A DNA stretch of 64,000 nt from Dyadobacter psychrophilus (GCF_900167945.1 NZ_FUZA01000002.1:372001-436000), one strand, 5' to 3'; shown: positions 8,101 through 16,805, counted from the first letter of the stretch. A program made the numbers and translations. Notes: a model not told the origin generated them from the sequence alone.

Positions 8101-9216
8101 TTATTGAAATACATCTTTCACATCGGTGTAGGGAAGGTTCCAGGCATCCGAAACGCCTTTGAAAACCACTTTTCCATTCACCACATTCAAGCCTTTGCGC
8201 AGCTCTTCGTTTGTTGAGCAGGCACTTTTCCACCCGTTGTTTGCCAGAAGAAGCGCGTAAGGCAATGTTGCATTTGTCAAAGCGAGGGTGGAAGTGTACG
8301 GCACCGCGCCTGGCATGTTGGCAACGCAATAATGAACCACGCCATCGACTTCATAAATAGGATCTTCGTGGGTTGTTGCCTTGGAGGTTTCAAAACATCC
8401 GCCCTGATCAATGGCCACGTCCACCATTACAGTGCCGGGTTTCATCAATTTAAGCATGTCACGCGTAATCAGCGAAGGTGCTTTTGCTCCCGGGATTAAC
8501 ACGCCGCCAATGATCAGATTAGTGCTTTTGATCAGCTCGCGGATGTTGTATTCGTTGGACATCACCGTGTCAACATTGGCAGGCATAATGTCTTCCAGAT
8601 ATCTTAATCGGGGTAAGCTAATGTCCACGATTGTTACATTAGCACCGAGTCCGGCTGCCATTTTTGCAGCCTGGGTTCCTACGATCCCGCCGCCCAGCAC
8701 AAGCACATTAGCAGGCTTAACACCTGCAACGCCTCCCAAAAGGATGCCGAAACCGCCCATTGGTTTTTCCAGATATTTGGCACCTTCCTGGATCGCCATT
8801 CTGCCCGCAACTTCGCTCATAGGAACGAGTAATGGAAGGCTTCTGTCCGTTTTTTCGACCGTTTCGTACGCAAGACAAACAGCCTTACGCTCGATCATAG
8901 CGTGTGTTAATGGTTCCGAAGAAGCAAAGTGGAAGTATGTGAATAGCAGTTGGTTTTCTTTGATCAGGCCGTATTCGCTCGCAATCGGCTCTTTTACTTT
9001 AATGATCATTTCGGCAATGGCGTAAACCTCTTCAATGGTGTGAAGAATTACGGCACCTGCTTCTGTATATTGTTCGTCGCTGAAACCGCTGCCTTTGCCT
9101 GCTTCCGCCTGCACATATACGGTATGTCCGTGCTTGCGAAATTCAGTTACTCCGGCGGGCGTTACGGCTACGCGGTTTTCATTATTTTTAATTTCTTTGG
9201 GAACACCAATGATCAT
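8101..9216 (-). CDS. ald: alanine dehydrogenase
   Basis: A 371-residue NAD-dependent L-alanine dehydrogenase interconverting alanine and pyruvate plus ammonia. It begins with MIIGVPKEIKNNENRVAVTP, the family's start, and has the substrate-site Lys in KVKEP (about residue 74). MSEVAGRMA and a Rossmann glycine loop GGGIVGTQAA (about 175-184) follow, then the C-terminal NMPGAVPYTST. All are as in active enzymes and the length is normal. It is divergent from an Lrp/AsnC regulator, the usual controller of amino-acid dehydrogenases. Confidence 0.96.
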   Translation of the reverse strand: MIIGVPKEIKNNENRVAVTPAGVTEFRKHGHTVYVQAEAGKGSGFSDEQYTEAGAVILHTIEEVYAIAEMIIKVKEPIASEYGLIKENQLLFTYFHFASSEPLTHAMIERKAVCLAYETVEKTDRSLPLLVPMSEVAGRMAIQEGAKYLEKPMGGFGILLGGVAGVKPANVLVLGGGIVGTQAAKMAAGLGANVTIVDISLPRLRYLEDIMPANVDTVMSNEYNIRELIKSTNLIIGGVLIPGAKAPSLITRDMLKLMKPGTVMVDVAIDQGGCFETSKATTHEDPIYEVDGVVHYCVANMPGAVPYTSTLALTNATLPYALLLANNGWKSACSTNEELRKGLNVVNGKVVFKGVSDAWNLPYTDVKDVFQ

Positions 9217-9263
9217 TGGACAGTCGGTTTGCTATGTGTAGGAATTTCAAATCTTGAAGTTTA

Positions 9264-9278
9264 CAAAAGTACTTTTTG
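9264..9278. promoter_or_regulatory. palindrome in the ald/lrp divergent region, candidate Lrp operator
   Basis: The 12-base perfect palindrome AAAAGTACTTTT (9265-9276) lies 48 bases upstream of ald. It includes CAAAAGTA, which read on the minus strand is a match to the -7 box (TACTTTTG) for ald, although no TTG lies at the usual distance. An Lrp/AsnC protein bound here would be placed to control ald and its own gene. The operator role is inferred from position only. Confidence 0.35.
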
Positions 9279-9378
9279 TAGAAAAAAGATGCTATCAGAC
9301 CGGAAAAGGACAGGAAAAAAAACTATTTTTGATCATACTTGTAAAAAAATATTCGGCAGACATTCCCGCAGACATTCA

Positions 9379-9861
9379 ATGGCCGAAAAAAAATACTTTA
9401 TGCAACCTGACAATACAGACCGTAAAATAATGGAATTGCTGCAAGCTGATTCTCAATTGACAATCAAGGAGATAGCAAGCAGGATTAATTTATCGGTAAC
9501 GCCGGTTCACGAGCGGATCCGGAAATTGGAAAAAGAAGGGATCATTGATAAATACGTCTGCCTGCTTAACCGCCGCAAACTGGGTAAAGCACTGGTCGTT
9601 TATTGTAATGTTACCTTGGATAAACAGCGGAAGGAGAGCTTCGAGGACTTTAACCAGGCCATTGTGAAAATGAGCGAAGTGCTGGAATGTTCGGTCGTTT
9701 CGGGGAACTTTGACTATATGCTGAAAGTGATCGTGGAAGATGCCGAAGCCTATAACCAATTTTACCAGCACAAACTTTCTGCCCTGAAAAGTGTGTTACA
9801 CATCAGCAGTTATTTCGTAATTTCCGAGATCAAGTACACAACAGGAATCGCGGTAGTGTAG
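9379..9861 (+). CDS. Lrp/AsnC family transcriptional regulator
   Basis: A 160-residue Lrp/AsnC regulator. The N-terminal winged helix-turn-helix (about residues 12-60) contains DRKIMELLQADSQLTIKEIA and VTPVHERIRKLEKEGII. The C-terminal RAM ligand-binding domain (about 75-155) contains the GNFDYMLKV strand. I chose the ATG at 9379; the ATG at 9400 is also possible, and the open frame further upstream has no family similarity. Divergence from ald suggests that it senses alanine or a related amino acid and controls ald (inference). Confidence 0.92.
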   Translation: MAEKKYFMQPDNTDRKIMELLQADSQLTIKEIASRINLSVTPVHERIRKLEKEGIIDKYVCLLNRRKLGKALVVYCNVTLDKQRKESFEDFNQAIVKMSEVLECSVVSGNFDYMLKVIVEDAEAYNQFYQHKLSALKSVLHISSYFVISEIKYTTGIAVV

Positions 9862-9937
9862 TTTTGCTGCAACATTGTTTTTGATTTTCCTGATTAATAG
9901 GCTGCTAGCATTTGTTAATAGCCCAAAGCCACAAATA

Positions 9938-10960
9938 ATGAATAAAAATTTTAAAGATGGCCTGAACCTGATGTCCAAGGTTACACCTAAAAGGGCCTGG
10001 AATGCCATCCAGATTTTAAGCAGCTATTTTTATTCAAAAGCGACAGGAAACCCGGTCCATTGGGGAATGCCGATCGCCATTTCATTTGAACCCACCACTT
10101 CCTGCAATTTACGTTGCCCTGAATGTCCCAGTGGCTTGCGCTCATTCACGCGCCCGACCGGAATGATGGAGGAGAAATTGTATAAAAAGACCATTGACGA
10201 ACTTGCCGATACATTATTATACCTGATTTTTTATTTCCAGGGTGAGCCTTATCTGCATCCCAAATTCTTTGAACTGGTTCAGTATGCGCATGATAAGGGC
10301 ATTTATACGGCCACATCCACTAATGCACATTACCTGACAGACGAAAAGGCGAGGAAAACAGTTGAGTCAGGTTTGGATCGTCTGATCATTTCTATTGATG
10401 GCACCACGCAGGACGTTTACCAGCAATATCGCATCGGCGGGAACCTGGAAAAGGTTTTGGAAGGAACGCGCAACATTATCAAGTGGAAAAAAGAATTGAA
10501 ATCGGCCACGCCGCATGTGATTTTCCAGTTTTTGGTGGTAAAACCCAATGAACATCAGATTGAGGATGTGAAAAAATTGGCAGAGGAAATGGGCGTGGAT
10601 GAAGTGGGTTTGAAAACAGCCCAGATTTACGATTACGAGGAAGGTTCTGACCTGATCCCAACCATTGACAAATATTCCCGCTACGAAAAAGCGGAAAGCG
10701 GCCGCTATTCAATTAAAAACAAATTTGTAGACCACTGCTGGAAAATGTGGCATTCCTGCGTGATTACCTGGGACGGCGCTGTGGTGCCTTGCTGCTTTGA
10801 TAAAGATGCTGAATATCAGCTTGGCGATATGAAGCGGGAAACCTTCCGGCAACTTTGGAAAGGTAAAAAGTATAGCGACTTCCGGGCATCATTGATCCGC
10901 TCGCGTTCAGAGATCGAAATGTGCAAAAACTGCACCGAAGGAACGCAGGTCTGGGCGTGA
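9938..10960 (+). CDS. radical SAM protein with SPASM domain
   Basis: A 340-residue radical SAM enzyme. The cluster motif CNLRCPEC (CX3CX2C, about residues 60-67) binds the 4Fe-4S cluster that cleaves SAM. A C-terminal SPASM region has cysteines in WHSC, VPCCFD and CKNC for auxiliary clusters. SPASM enzymes usually modify peptides or proteins, but no small substrate gene is visible beside it. I chose ATG 9938; a frame extending upstream to 9875 adds an unlikely hydrophobic leader. The substrate is unknown. Confidence 0.88.
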   Translation: MNKNFKDGLNLMSKVTPKRAWNAIQILSSYFYSKATGNPVHWGMPIAISFEPTTSCNLRCPECPSGLRSFTRPTGMMEEKLYKKTIDELADTLLYLIFYFQGEPYLHPKFFELVQYAHDKGIYTATSTNAHYLTDEKARKTVESGLDRLIISIDGTTQDVYQQYRIGGNLEKVLEGTRNIIKWKKELKSATPHVIFQFLVVKPNEHQIEDVKKLAEEMGVDEVGLKTAQIYDYEEGSDLIPTIDKYSRYEKAESGRYSIKNKFVDHCWKMWHSCVITWDGAVVPCCFDKDAEYQLGDMKRETFRQLWKGKKYSDFRASLIRSRSEIEMCKNCTEGTQVWA

Positions 10961-11012
10961 AACACTTCTTTGAAATGCCCCATTTTCATTTTTAATTAAA
11001 TAATAATCTCAA

Positions 11013-11039
11013 ATAAGTAATTTAATGACAGTTACTTAT
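11013..11039. promoter_or_regulatory. inverted repeat upstream of parA
   Basis: ATAAGTAA (11013-11020) and TTACTTAT (11032-11039) form a perfect 8-base inverted repeat with an 11-base gap, ending 86 bases upstream of the parA ATG. It could be an operator for ParA/ParB autoregulation or a weak hairpin after the upstream gene; sequence alone does not decide. Confidence 0.3.
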
Positions 11040-11125
11040 ATGATTTATTTAAAACTCCGTGGAACATTTTTTGGTGAATTGCCCCGAATAATAGAAATTT
11101 GACCTTGGGTAACTCAAATGAATAC

Positions 11126-11923
11126 ATGGGCAAAGTAATTGCAATTGCAAACCAAAAGGGAGGAGTAGGGAAAACGACAACTGCTATTAATCTTGCGGCA
11201 AGTCTCGCCGCGCTGGAATTCCGTACGCTTATCATCGATGCTGACCCACAGGCCAACTCAACTTCCGGGCTTGGTTTCAATCCGCAGGAGATGGAGAACA
11301 GCATTTACGAATGCATGGTGGAGCAGGCCAAAACGGCAGATATTATCCTGGAAACTGATTTTCCGAATCTAAATTTATTACCCTCACACATTGATCTCGT
11401 GGGTGCGGAAATAGAGATGATCAATCTCAAAAACCGTGAGCAGCGCATGAAAGATGCTATTGCTGAAATCCGCGACGACTACGATTTTATCATTATCGAC
11501 TGTTCGCCCTCACTCGGGCTAATTACCATCAATAGCCTTACCGCCGCCGATTCGGTCATAATTCCGGTTCAATGTGAATATTTCGCATTGGAAGGATTGG
11601 GTAAGCTTTTGAATACCATCACTATTATTCAGTCCAGGCTCAATACAGCGCTGATCATTGAAGGCATTTTGCTGACAATGTATGATTTGCGTTTACGTCT
11701 GTCAAACCAGGTTGTGAATGAAGTGACCAGCCATTTTGAATCACTTGTTTTTAACACCATTATTCCTCGCAACGTACGTATCAGTGAAGCACCAAGCTAC
11801 GGAATTCCCGTTATGGCGCAGGATGCAGACAGTAAGGGAGCGGTGAGCTATTTAAATCTTGCCCGGGAAATTCTCAGTAAAAACGGTTTGCTGTCCTCTG
11901 ATAAACAGTTGGGTGTAAACTAA
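11126..11923 (+). CDS. parA: chromosome partitioning ATPase ParA (Soj)
   Basis: A 265-residue ParA/Soj ATPase that drives origin segregation together with ParB. It begins MGKVIAIANQKGGVGKTTTA, containing the deviant Walker A (KGGVGKT) typical of ParA/MinD proteins. It then has DADPQANST (Walker A') and IIDCSPSLG (Walker B). The ATG at 11126 gives the standard start; an in-frame TTG at 11099 would add nine residues without family support. parB follows after 27 bases, so they are one operon. Confidence 0.96.
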   Translation: MGKVIAIANQKGGVGKTTTAINLAASLAALEFRTLIIDADPQANSTSGLGFNPQEMENSIYECMVEQAKTADIILETDFPNLNLLPSHIDLVGAEIEMINLKNREQRMKDAIAEIRDDYDFIIIDCSPSLGLITINSLTAADSVIIPVQCEYFALEGLGKLLNTITIIQSRLNTALIIEGILLTMYDLRLRLSNQVVNEVTSHFESLVFNTIIPRNVRISEAPSYGIPVMAQDADSKGAVSYLNLAREILSKNGLLSSDKQLGVN

Positions 11924-11950
11924 ATAAATGGTTTGAATAGCGAGAAAGCA

Positions 11951-12865
11951 ATGGAGAACAGTAAAGCGAAGAAAATGACAGGATTAGGAAGAGGCCTCGG
12001 AGCGCTTCTTCAGGATTCTGAAAAAGTAAATACGCATCGGACCAAGGAGCGACCGTCTTCCACAGACGTCGTGGGCTCGATGAGTGAAATAGATGTAAGC
12101 CTCATTGAGGCAAACCCTTACCAGCCCCGCACAAAGTTTGACCAGGAATCGCTGCAGGAACTGGCAGATTCTATTCGTGTGCAGGGCATTATCCAACCCA
12201 TTACCGTACGACAATTATCTGAGGACAGCTATCAGCTGATCTCCGGTGAAAGGCGTTTGCAGGCATCCAGATCTATTGGAATGACTGCAATTCCTGCCTA
12301 TATAAGGACTGCCAATGACCAGCAAATGCTGGAAATGGCGCTGATAGAGAACATTCAGCGTGAAAATCTCAACTCCATTGAAATTGCGCTCAGCTATCAG
12401 CGGCTGATATTGGAATGTAATCTGAAACAGGAAGAACTGGGAGTTCGCGTTGGTAAAAACCGAACGACAGTTAACAATTATATCCGGTTACTGAAACTGC
12501 CGCCAGTAATCCAGGCTGCGCTTCGGGACAACCAGATCAGCATGGGCCACGCCCGCGCCATTATCACTATTAACAGCGATCAGAGTCAATTAAAGATTTT
12601 TAACAAAATAATTGAAGAGGGCTGGTCGGTGCGAAAAGTGGAAGAGGAGGTCAGAAAGCTGGGAATGATGAGTAATATCTCGTTTGCGAGCAAAAAACAG
12701 GCAACAATTAATCAAGAAATTAAGTCGTTACAGTTTCAATTATCGTCCTTTTTCGGGGCTAAGGTTTCCGTAAAAAGCAATAATGATAACAAAGGGGAAA
12801 TTAAAATTCCTTTTGGGTCACAGGACGAGCTCAAAAAGATTCTGGAAACACTGAAATTTAAATAA
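11951..12865 (+). CDS. parB: chromosome partitioning protein ParB (Spo0J)
   Basis: A 304-residue ParB/Spo0J-type CTP-switch DNA clamp that loads at parS. It has the N-terminal GLGRGLGALL box, the ParB/Srx CTP-binding domain (NPYQPRTKF, LADSIRVQGIIQPI, SGERRLQASR), MALIENIQRENLN, and the helix-turn-helix with VGKNRTTVNNYIRLLKLP and SMGHARAI. A C-terminal dimerisation segment follows. I chose the ATG at 11951; a TTG at 11933 would add six residues. No clear parS site is visible within the window. Confidence 0.95.
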   Translation: MENSKAKKMTGLGRGLGALLQDSEKVNTHRTKERPSSTDVVGSMSEIDVSLIEANPYQPRTKFDQESLQELADSIRVQGIIQPITVRQLSEDSYQLISGERRLQASRSIGMTAIPAYIRTANDQQMLEMALIENIQRENLNSIEIALSYQRLILECNLKQEELGVRVGKNRTTVNNYIRLLKLPPVIQAALRDNQISMGHARAIITINSDQSQLKIFNKIIEEGWSVRKVEEEVRKLGMMSNISFASKKQATINQEIKSLQFQLSSFFGAKVSVKSNNDNKGEIKIPFGSQDELKKILETLKFK

Positions 12866-12866
12866 C

Positions 12867-13559
12867 TTGAAAAACTGGTTTTGGCTTATCGTAGTGGTGT
12901 TATTTTCTCAGGAAGCGATAGCGCAAAAAACACAAAAAGACTCTGTGCGGCGCGGCGAGGTTCAGGTCATTACCGCGGATAGCACCGTTATTTCGGCAGT
13001 AGATTCATTGACCGGGAAAAAGGAAAAGAAGTTTTTTCCGGTTCCTAAAACGGCCACAAGGCTTGCATTAATACCGGGAGGCGGCCAGATTTATAACCGG
13101 GATTACTGGAAACTTCCTATCGTTTACATTGCATTCGGAGGTGGATTGTACGCTTATTATCTCAACTCGCTGAAATACCACGATTACCTGGATACTTACC
13201 GGTCATTTTATGATATGGATCCCAAAAGCCCTAACTATGGAGATCCTATTCCGGGATATACGCCGGATCTGGAGAAGCCGATAAGGGTACGTAATTTGTT
13301 GAATACCAATAGTGTTTATACAGAAGTGACGCGCGATCAAGCTGCGCGAGGCAAGAATTACTGGAGACGTAACCGTGGTTTTGCTTTGATTGTGTCCGGT
13401 TTGATTTACACATTGTCCATTATTGAGGCCAATGTGGCGGCACATTTAAAAACATTTGATCTGTCCGAAGATCTGACTTTAAGGGTTGAGCCGAAACTGA
13501 ATCAACCTGCCATGCTGACGCCGACGCCTGGATTAAGGCTTGTTTTTAACCTAAAATAA
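12867..13559 (+). CDS. DUF5683 domain-containing protein
   Basis: A 230-residue exported protein that begins one base after the parB stop with a TTG start; no in-frame ATG would leave the signal peptide intact. The signal peptide (about residues 1-19) ends in the AIAQ context. The DUF5683 core has TATRLALIPGGGQIYNRDYWK, then hydrophobic helices (about 90-110 and 168-188). The function is unknown. The parB-DUF5683-dapB order recurs in Bacteroidota, which supports both the call and the start. Confidence 0.87.
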   Translation: MKNWFWLIVVVLFSQEAIAQKTQKDSVRRGEVQVITADSTVISAVDSLTGKKEKKFFPVPKTATRLALIPGGGQIYNRDYWKLPIVYIAFGGGLYAYYLNSLKYHDYLDTYRSFYDMDPKSPNYGDPIPGYTPDLEKPIRVRNLLNTNSVYTEVTRDQAARGKNYWRRNRGFALIVSGLIYTLSIIEANVAAHLKTFDLSEDLTLRVEPKLNQPAMLTPTPGLRLVFNLK

Positions 13560-13583
13560 TTAGTACAGAATAAATTTACGTTG

Positions 13584-14297
13584 ATGAGGATTTTATTATT
13601 GGGGTATGGAAAGATGGGAAAGACGATCGAGAAAATTGCACTTGAAAGAGGACATTCGATCGTAGGAAAAATTGATATTGATAACCGCTCGGAAATGGAT
13701 GCATTGAAACCAGCCGATGTGGACGTTGCCATTGAATTTAGTGCTCCCGAAGCTGCCTATAGCAACATTACATACTGTTTGAAAAAAGGCTGGCCCGTAG
13801 TAAGCGGCACCACCGGCTGGCTCGAACACCGCGCTGAAATCGAAAAGCTTTGCCTGGAACAGAACGGGGCCTTCTTTTACGCTTCCAATTATAGCATTGG
13901 CGTAAACCTTTTCTTCCGCCTCAATCGCCAGCTTGCAAGATTAATGAATGGACATGGTTACGAACAATCCATGACCGAAATCCACCACATTCACAAGCTG
14001 GATGCGCCCAGCGGAACGGCAATTACATTGGCAGAAGCAATATCGGACGAGATCGATAACCTGGAAGGCTGGAAGCTTGCTCCTGAAAATGAAGCGGGTT
14101 ATCTGCAAATCACTTCCAAACGGGAAGGCGAAGTGCCTGGGACGCACATTGTCCGCTATGAATCGGAAGTGGATACGATTGAAATCTCACATACCGCACA
14201 CAGCCGTGCCGGTTTCGCATTGGGAGCTGTGGTTTCCGCAGAATGGCTTCCTGGCAGAAACGGCGTTTTTGGAATGAACGACCTCCTGAAAATTTAA
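13584..14297 (+). CDS. dapB: 4-hydroxy-tetrahydrodipicolinate reductase
   Basis: A 237-residue DapB in the diaminopimelate/lysine pathway that reduces 4-hydroxy-tetrahydrodipicolinate with NAD(P)H. The N-terminal Rossmann loop is LLGYGKMGK. The VVSGTTGW motif, the SNYSIGVN segment and the catalytic EIHHIHKLDAPSGTA (His and Lys) are all present. I prefer the ATG at 13584 over the TTG directly before it. It lies 24 bases after the DUF5683 gene and 32 bases before lepB, so it is co-transcribed with the par operon. Confidence 0.96.
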   Translation: MRILLLGYGKMGKTIEKIALERGHSIVGKIDIDNRSEMDALKPADVDVAIEFSAPEAAYSNITYCLKKGWPVVSGTTGWLEHRAEIEKLCLEQNGAFFYASNYSIGVNLFFRLNRQLARLMNGHGYEQSMTEIHHIHKLDAPSGTAITLAEAISDEIDNLEGWKLAPENEAGYLQITSKREGEVPGTHIVRYESEVDTIEISHTAHSRAGFALGAVVSAEWLPGRNGVFGMNDLLKI

Positions 14298-14329
14298 ATA
14301 ATAACTCTTAACAATCAATTGAATATAGC

Positions 14330-15466
14330 ATGGCTATTAATAAAGAAATGACTTCCCGAACTGCTGATACCGGCAAGAGAAAATCGCCGGTTAGGGAATG
14401 GTTCGACTCTATACTTTTTGCTGTTGTCGCTGCGACCCTGATCCGCTGGTTGTTTTTCGAAGCATTCACGATCCCGACACCGTCTATGGAAAACAGCCTT
14501 TTGGTAGGTGATTTCTTGTTTGTTAGCAAGCTGCATTATGGCACCCGGACGCCAAAAACGCCTTTGCAAGTGCCTTTGACGCATCAGACCATTTGGGGGA
14601 CAAACATTCCGTCCTATTCAGATGCAATTCAGTTGCCGCAATATCGCCTGCCCGGTTTCAGCGAAGTGAAACGCGGCGACGTGGTCGTTTTCAATTATCC
14701 GCCCGAATTACAACATCCGGTTGACCTTAAAACCAATTATATCAAACGCTGCATGGGATTGCCGGGTGATAAGCTGGAAGTGAGAGACTTACAGGTTTAT
14801 GCCAATGGCACCGCAGTGGAGAATCCGGTCCGGATGGAGAATGAATATTTTGTAGCAACAACGACTTCTGTAAACGAGGAAAAAGTATTCAAAGAAAACG
14901 GGGTCTCAGAATACAATGCTTATACGGAGAGCTTTAATGATACAATCCCTTCCAATGACCAAATGGGTTATCTGGTTTTCACAACCGTCGACATTGCGGC
15001 AAAATTGAAATCATACGATTTTGTCAAAGGCATTACATTGGTTAAATCTTCAAAAGACATAAGTGAGCCAATGCTTTACCCGAATTCTTCCCTTTTCAAA
15101 TGGAACCGCGATAATTACGGCCCGATCACCGTTCCGAAGGAAGGCGCTACGGTTCAACTTACGCCTGAAAACATTGCCACGTACGGCCCTGTTATAAAAA
15201 ATTATGAAGGACTTGAAGGCGTTGAATTGGACGAAAAATCAGTAAAAGTGGCAGGTAAAGCCATTACGAGCTATACTTTCAAGCAGGATTATTATTTTAT
15301 GATGGGCGATAACCGCCACAACTCTGCGGATTCGCGTTATTGGGGTTTTGTTCCCATGGACCATATAGTTGGTAAGGCTGTTTTCGTCTGGATGTCCATT
15401 GATCCGAACCCAACAAGTTTCTTCAATAAAATCAGATGGAACCGTTTGTTTCGTGTGATTGATTAA
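14330..15466 (+). CDS. lepB: signal peptidase I (first of two tandem copies)
   Basis: A 378-residue type I signal peptidase that cleaves signal peptides on the periplasmic face of the inner membrane. It has a short cytoplasmic N-terminus, one transmembrane helix (about 27-46), catalytic Ser52 in PTPSMENSLLVGD, and general base Lys139 in NYIKRC. The conserved GDNRHNSADSRYWG box is at 326-339. About 185 residues separate the Lys box and the last box, a large insertion compared with E. coli LepB. A terminator follows, so this copy can be transcribed separately from the next. Confidence 0.95.
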   Translation: MAINKEMTSRTADTGKRKSPVREWFDSILFAVVAATLIRWLFFEAFTIPTPSMENSLLVGDFLFVSKLHYGTRTPKTPLQVPLTHQTIWGTNIPSYSDAIQLPQYRLPGFSEVKRGDVVVFNYPPELQHPVDLKTNYIKRCMGLPGDKLEVRDLQVYANGTAVENPVRMENEYFVATTTSVNEEKVFKENGVSEYNAYTESFNDTIPSNDQMGYLVFTTVDIAAKLKSYDFVKGITLVKSSKDISEPMLYPNSSLFKWNRDNYGPITVPKEGATVQLTPENIATYGPVIKNYEGLEGVELDEKSVKVAGKAITSYTFKQDYYFMMGDNRHNSADSRYWGFVPMDHIVGKAVFVWMSIDPNPTSFFNKIRWNRLFRVID

Positions 15467-15485
15467 AATTTTTAATCTCATTGTG

Positions 15486-15518
15486 ATAGGGAGCGCTATG
15501 CGTTCCCTATTTTTTTTT
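15486..15518 (+). terminator. rho-independent terminator after first lepB
   Basis: The stem ATAGGGAGCGC / GCGTTCCCTAT (15486-15510, one G-T pair) has a three-base loop and is followed by nine T. It lies 20 bases after the stop of the first lepB copy. Confidence 0.85.
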
Positions 15519-15543
15519 ATATATAAATAAATGCTATATGGTT

Positions 15544-15566
15544 GTTTATATCTTATTAAGATAAAC
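15544..15566. repeat. inverted repeat upstream of second lepB
   Basis: GTTTAT, a two-base bulge and CTTA pair with TAAG plus ATAAAC around one central base (15544-15566). It sits 33 bases upstream of the second lepB start in the only gap between the copies and may be part of its promoter control. Confidence 0.3.
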
Positions 15567-15598
15567 ATTATATTGCTGAAAATTAACTATCAGCATTT

Positions 15599-16777
15599 AT
15601 GTCTGTCACCTCTATTCCTCAAAAGCCGCAGCAAGCCAGACAGAAAAAGTCTGGTTTAAGAGAGTGGCTGGACTCTGTGCTGTTTGCAGTTATTGCCGCT
15701 ACATTGATCCGCTGGTTTATTTTCAGCGCTTTCGTTATCCCCACTCCCTCAATGGAGAATTCGTTGCTGGTCGGGGATTATCTGTTTGTGAGCAGGTTAC
15801 ACTACGGGACCACAACTCCTGTGACGCCCTCGCAAATCCCGCTCACGCATCAGACGATCTGGGGAACGGACATTCCGTCTTATCTTGACTGGATAAAATT
15901 GCCTCAATACCGGCTTCCGGGGTTTACAGATGTCAAAAGGGGTGATGTAGTAGTCTTCAATCTGCCGGTGGAACATCCCGATGCATATGCGAAATACAGC
16001 TCTGTGCTGCCAGATCTGCATCCGCATCCCCTGGATCTCAGGTCAAATTATATCAAAAGGTGCGTGGCTGTTGCCGGAGACAAGCTTGAAGTGCGCGGAG
16101 GGCAGGTTTATGTGAACGGAAAGGCTCAGATTAATCCGGTTCGTATGCAAAGTGAATATTTTGTTTCCACAACTACGGCGGTCAATGAACAAAATGTATT
16201 TCGCAAGAATGGTATTACGGACTTTTCACAGTTTACGGAAACCTTCAATGATACCATTGCTTCCAATGATGAGTCGGGTTACATTGTGAAGACGACGAGC
16301 ACTACTATTGATAAATTGAAGGAGTTGGACTTTGTGAAAAGAGTTGAGCCTATTCAGACAAGCAAGGGTTTGAAAGAACCGTATCTCTTCCCGGCAACGG
16401 ACCTATTGTATTGGAATAAAGATAACTACGGGCCCATTGCTGTTCCCAAAAAGGGCGTAAGCATCAATGTGAATGAACTGAACATTGCGCTTTACGGAGA
16501 GGTTATCAAAAATTACGAAGGCAATGACAATGTCGAAATTAAGGAAGGAAAGATCATCCAAAACGGCAAAGTGCTGAGCAGTTACACATTCCGTCAGGAT
16601 TATTATTTCATGATGGGCGATAACCGGCACGATTCGGCGGATTCGAGATATTGGGGTTTCGTGCCCAAAGACCACATTGTAGGAAAAGCAGTTTTTGTAT
16701 GGATGTCGCTGGACCCTGATCCCGCCAGTTTTGTTAACAAAATTCGGTGGGACAGAATATTCAGGGTTATTGAATAG
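15599..16777 (+). CDS. lepB: signal peptidase I (second of two tandem copies)
   Basis: A 392-residue paralogue of the preceding signal peptidase, similar along its whole length. The transmembrane helix is at about 26-45, catalytic Ser51 lies in PTPSMENSLLVGD, Lys153 in NYIKRC, and GDNRHDSADSRYWG near the C-terminus. It differs from copy one by about 14 extra residues before the Lys box (EHPDAYAKYSSVLPDLH region) and by scattered changes in the long insert. Both copies keep all catalytic residues, so both should be active; the insert may set substrate choice (inference). Confidence 0.95.
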   Translation: MSVTSIPQKPQQARQKKSGLREWLDSVLFAVIAATLIRWFIFSAFVIPTPSMENSLLVGDYLFVSRLHYGTTTPVTPSQIPLTHQTIWGTDIPSYLDWIKLPQYRLPGFTDVKRGDVVVFNLPVEHPDAYAKYSSVLPDLHPHPLDLRSNYIKRCVAVAGDKLEVRGGQVYVNGKAQINPVRMQSEYFVSTTTAVNEQNVFRKNGITDFSQFTETFNDTIASNDESGYIVKTTSTTIDKLKELDFVKRVEPIQTSKGLKEPYLFPATDLLYWNKDNYGPIAVPKKGVSINVNELNIALYGEVIKNYEGNDNVEIKEGKIIQNGKVLSSYTFRQDYYFMMGDNRHDSADSRYWGFVPKDHIVGKAVFVWMSLDPDPASFVNKIRWDRIFRVIE

Positions 16778-16778
16778 C

Positions 16779-16805
16779 AAAAAGACCGGCTGAGACCGGT
16801 CTTTT
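16779..16805. terminator. bidirectional terminator between lepB copy 2 and the GH13 gene
   Basis: The stem AAAAGACCGG / CCGGTCTTTT (16780-16789 and 16796-16805) with a six-base loop serves both converging genes. Confidence 0.8.

Noticed and set aside
8411-9025. 204-codon plus-strand open frame antisense to ald
   Set aside because: It is a shadow of the ald coding strand; no family features.
8950-9378. Long upstream extension of the Lrp frame
   Set aside because: It overlaps ald and lacks any regulator similarity; the helix-turn-helix starts after 9379.
11055-11070. Possible parS-like half site (CGTGGAAC) upstream of parA
   Set aside because: Only one half of the consensus palindrome matches; the other half does not, so it is not a parS call.
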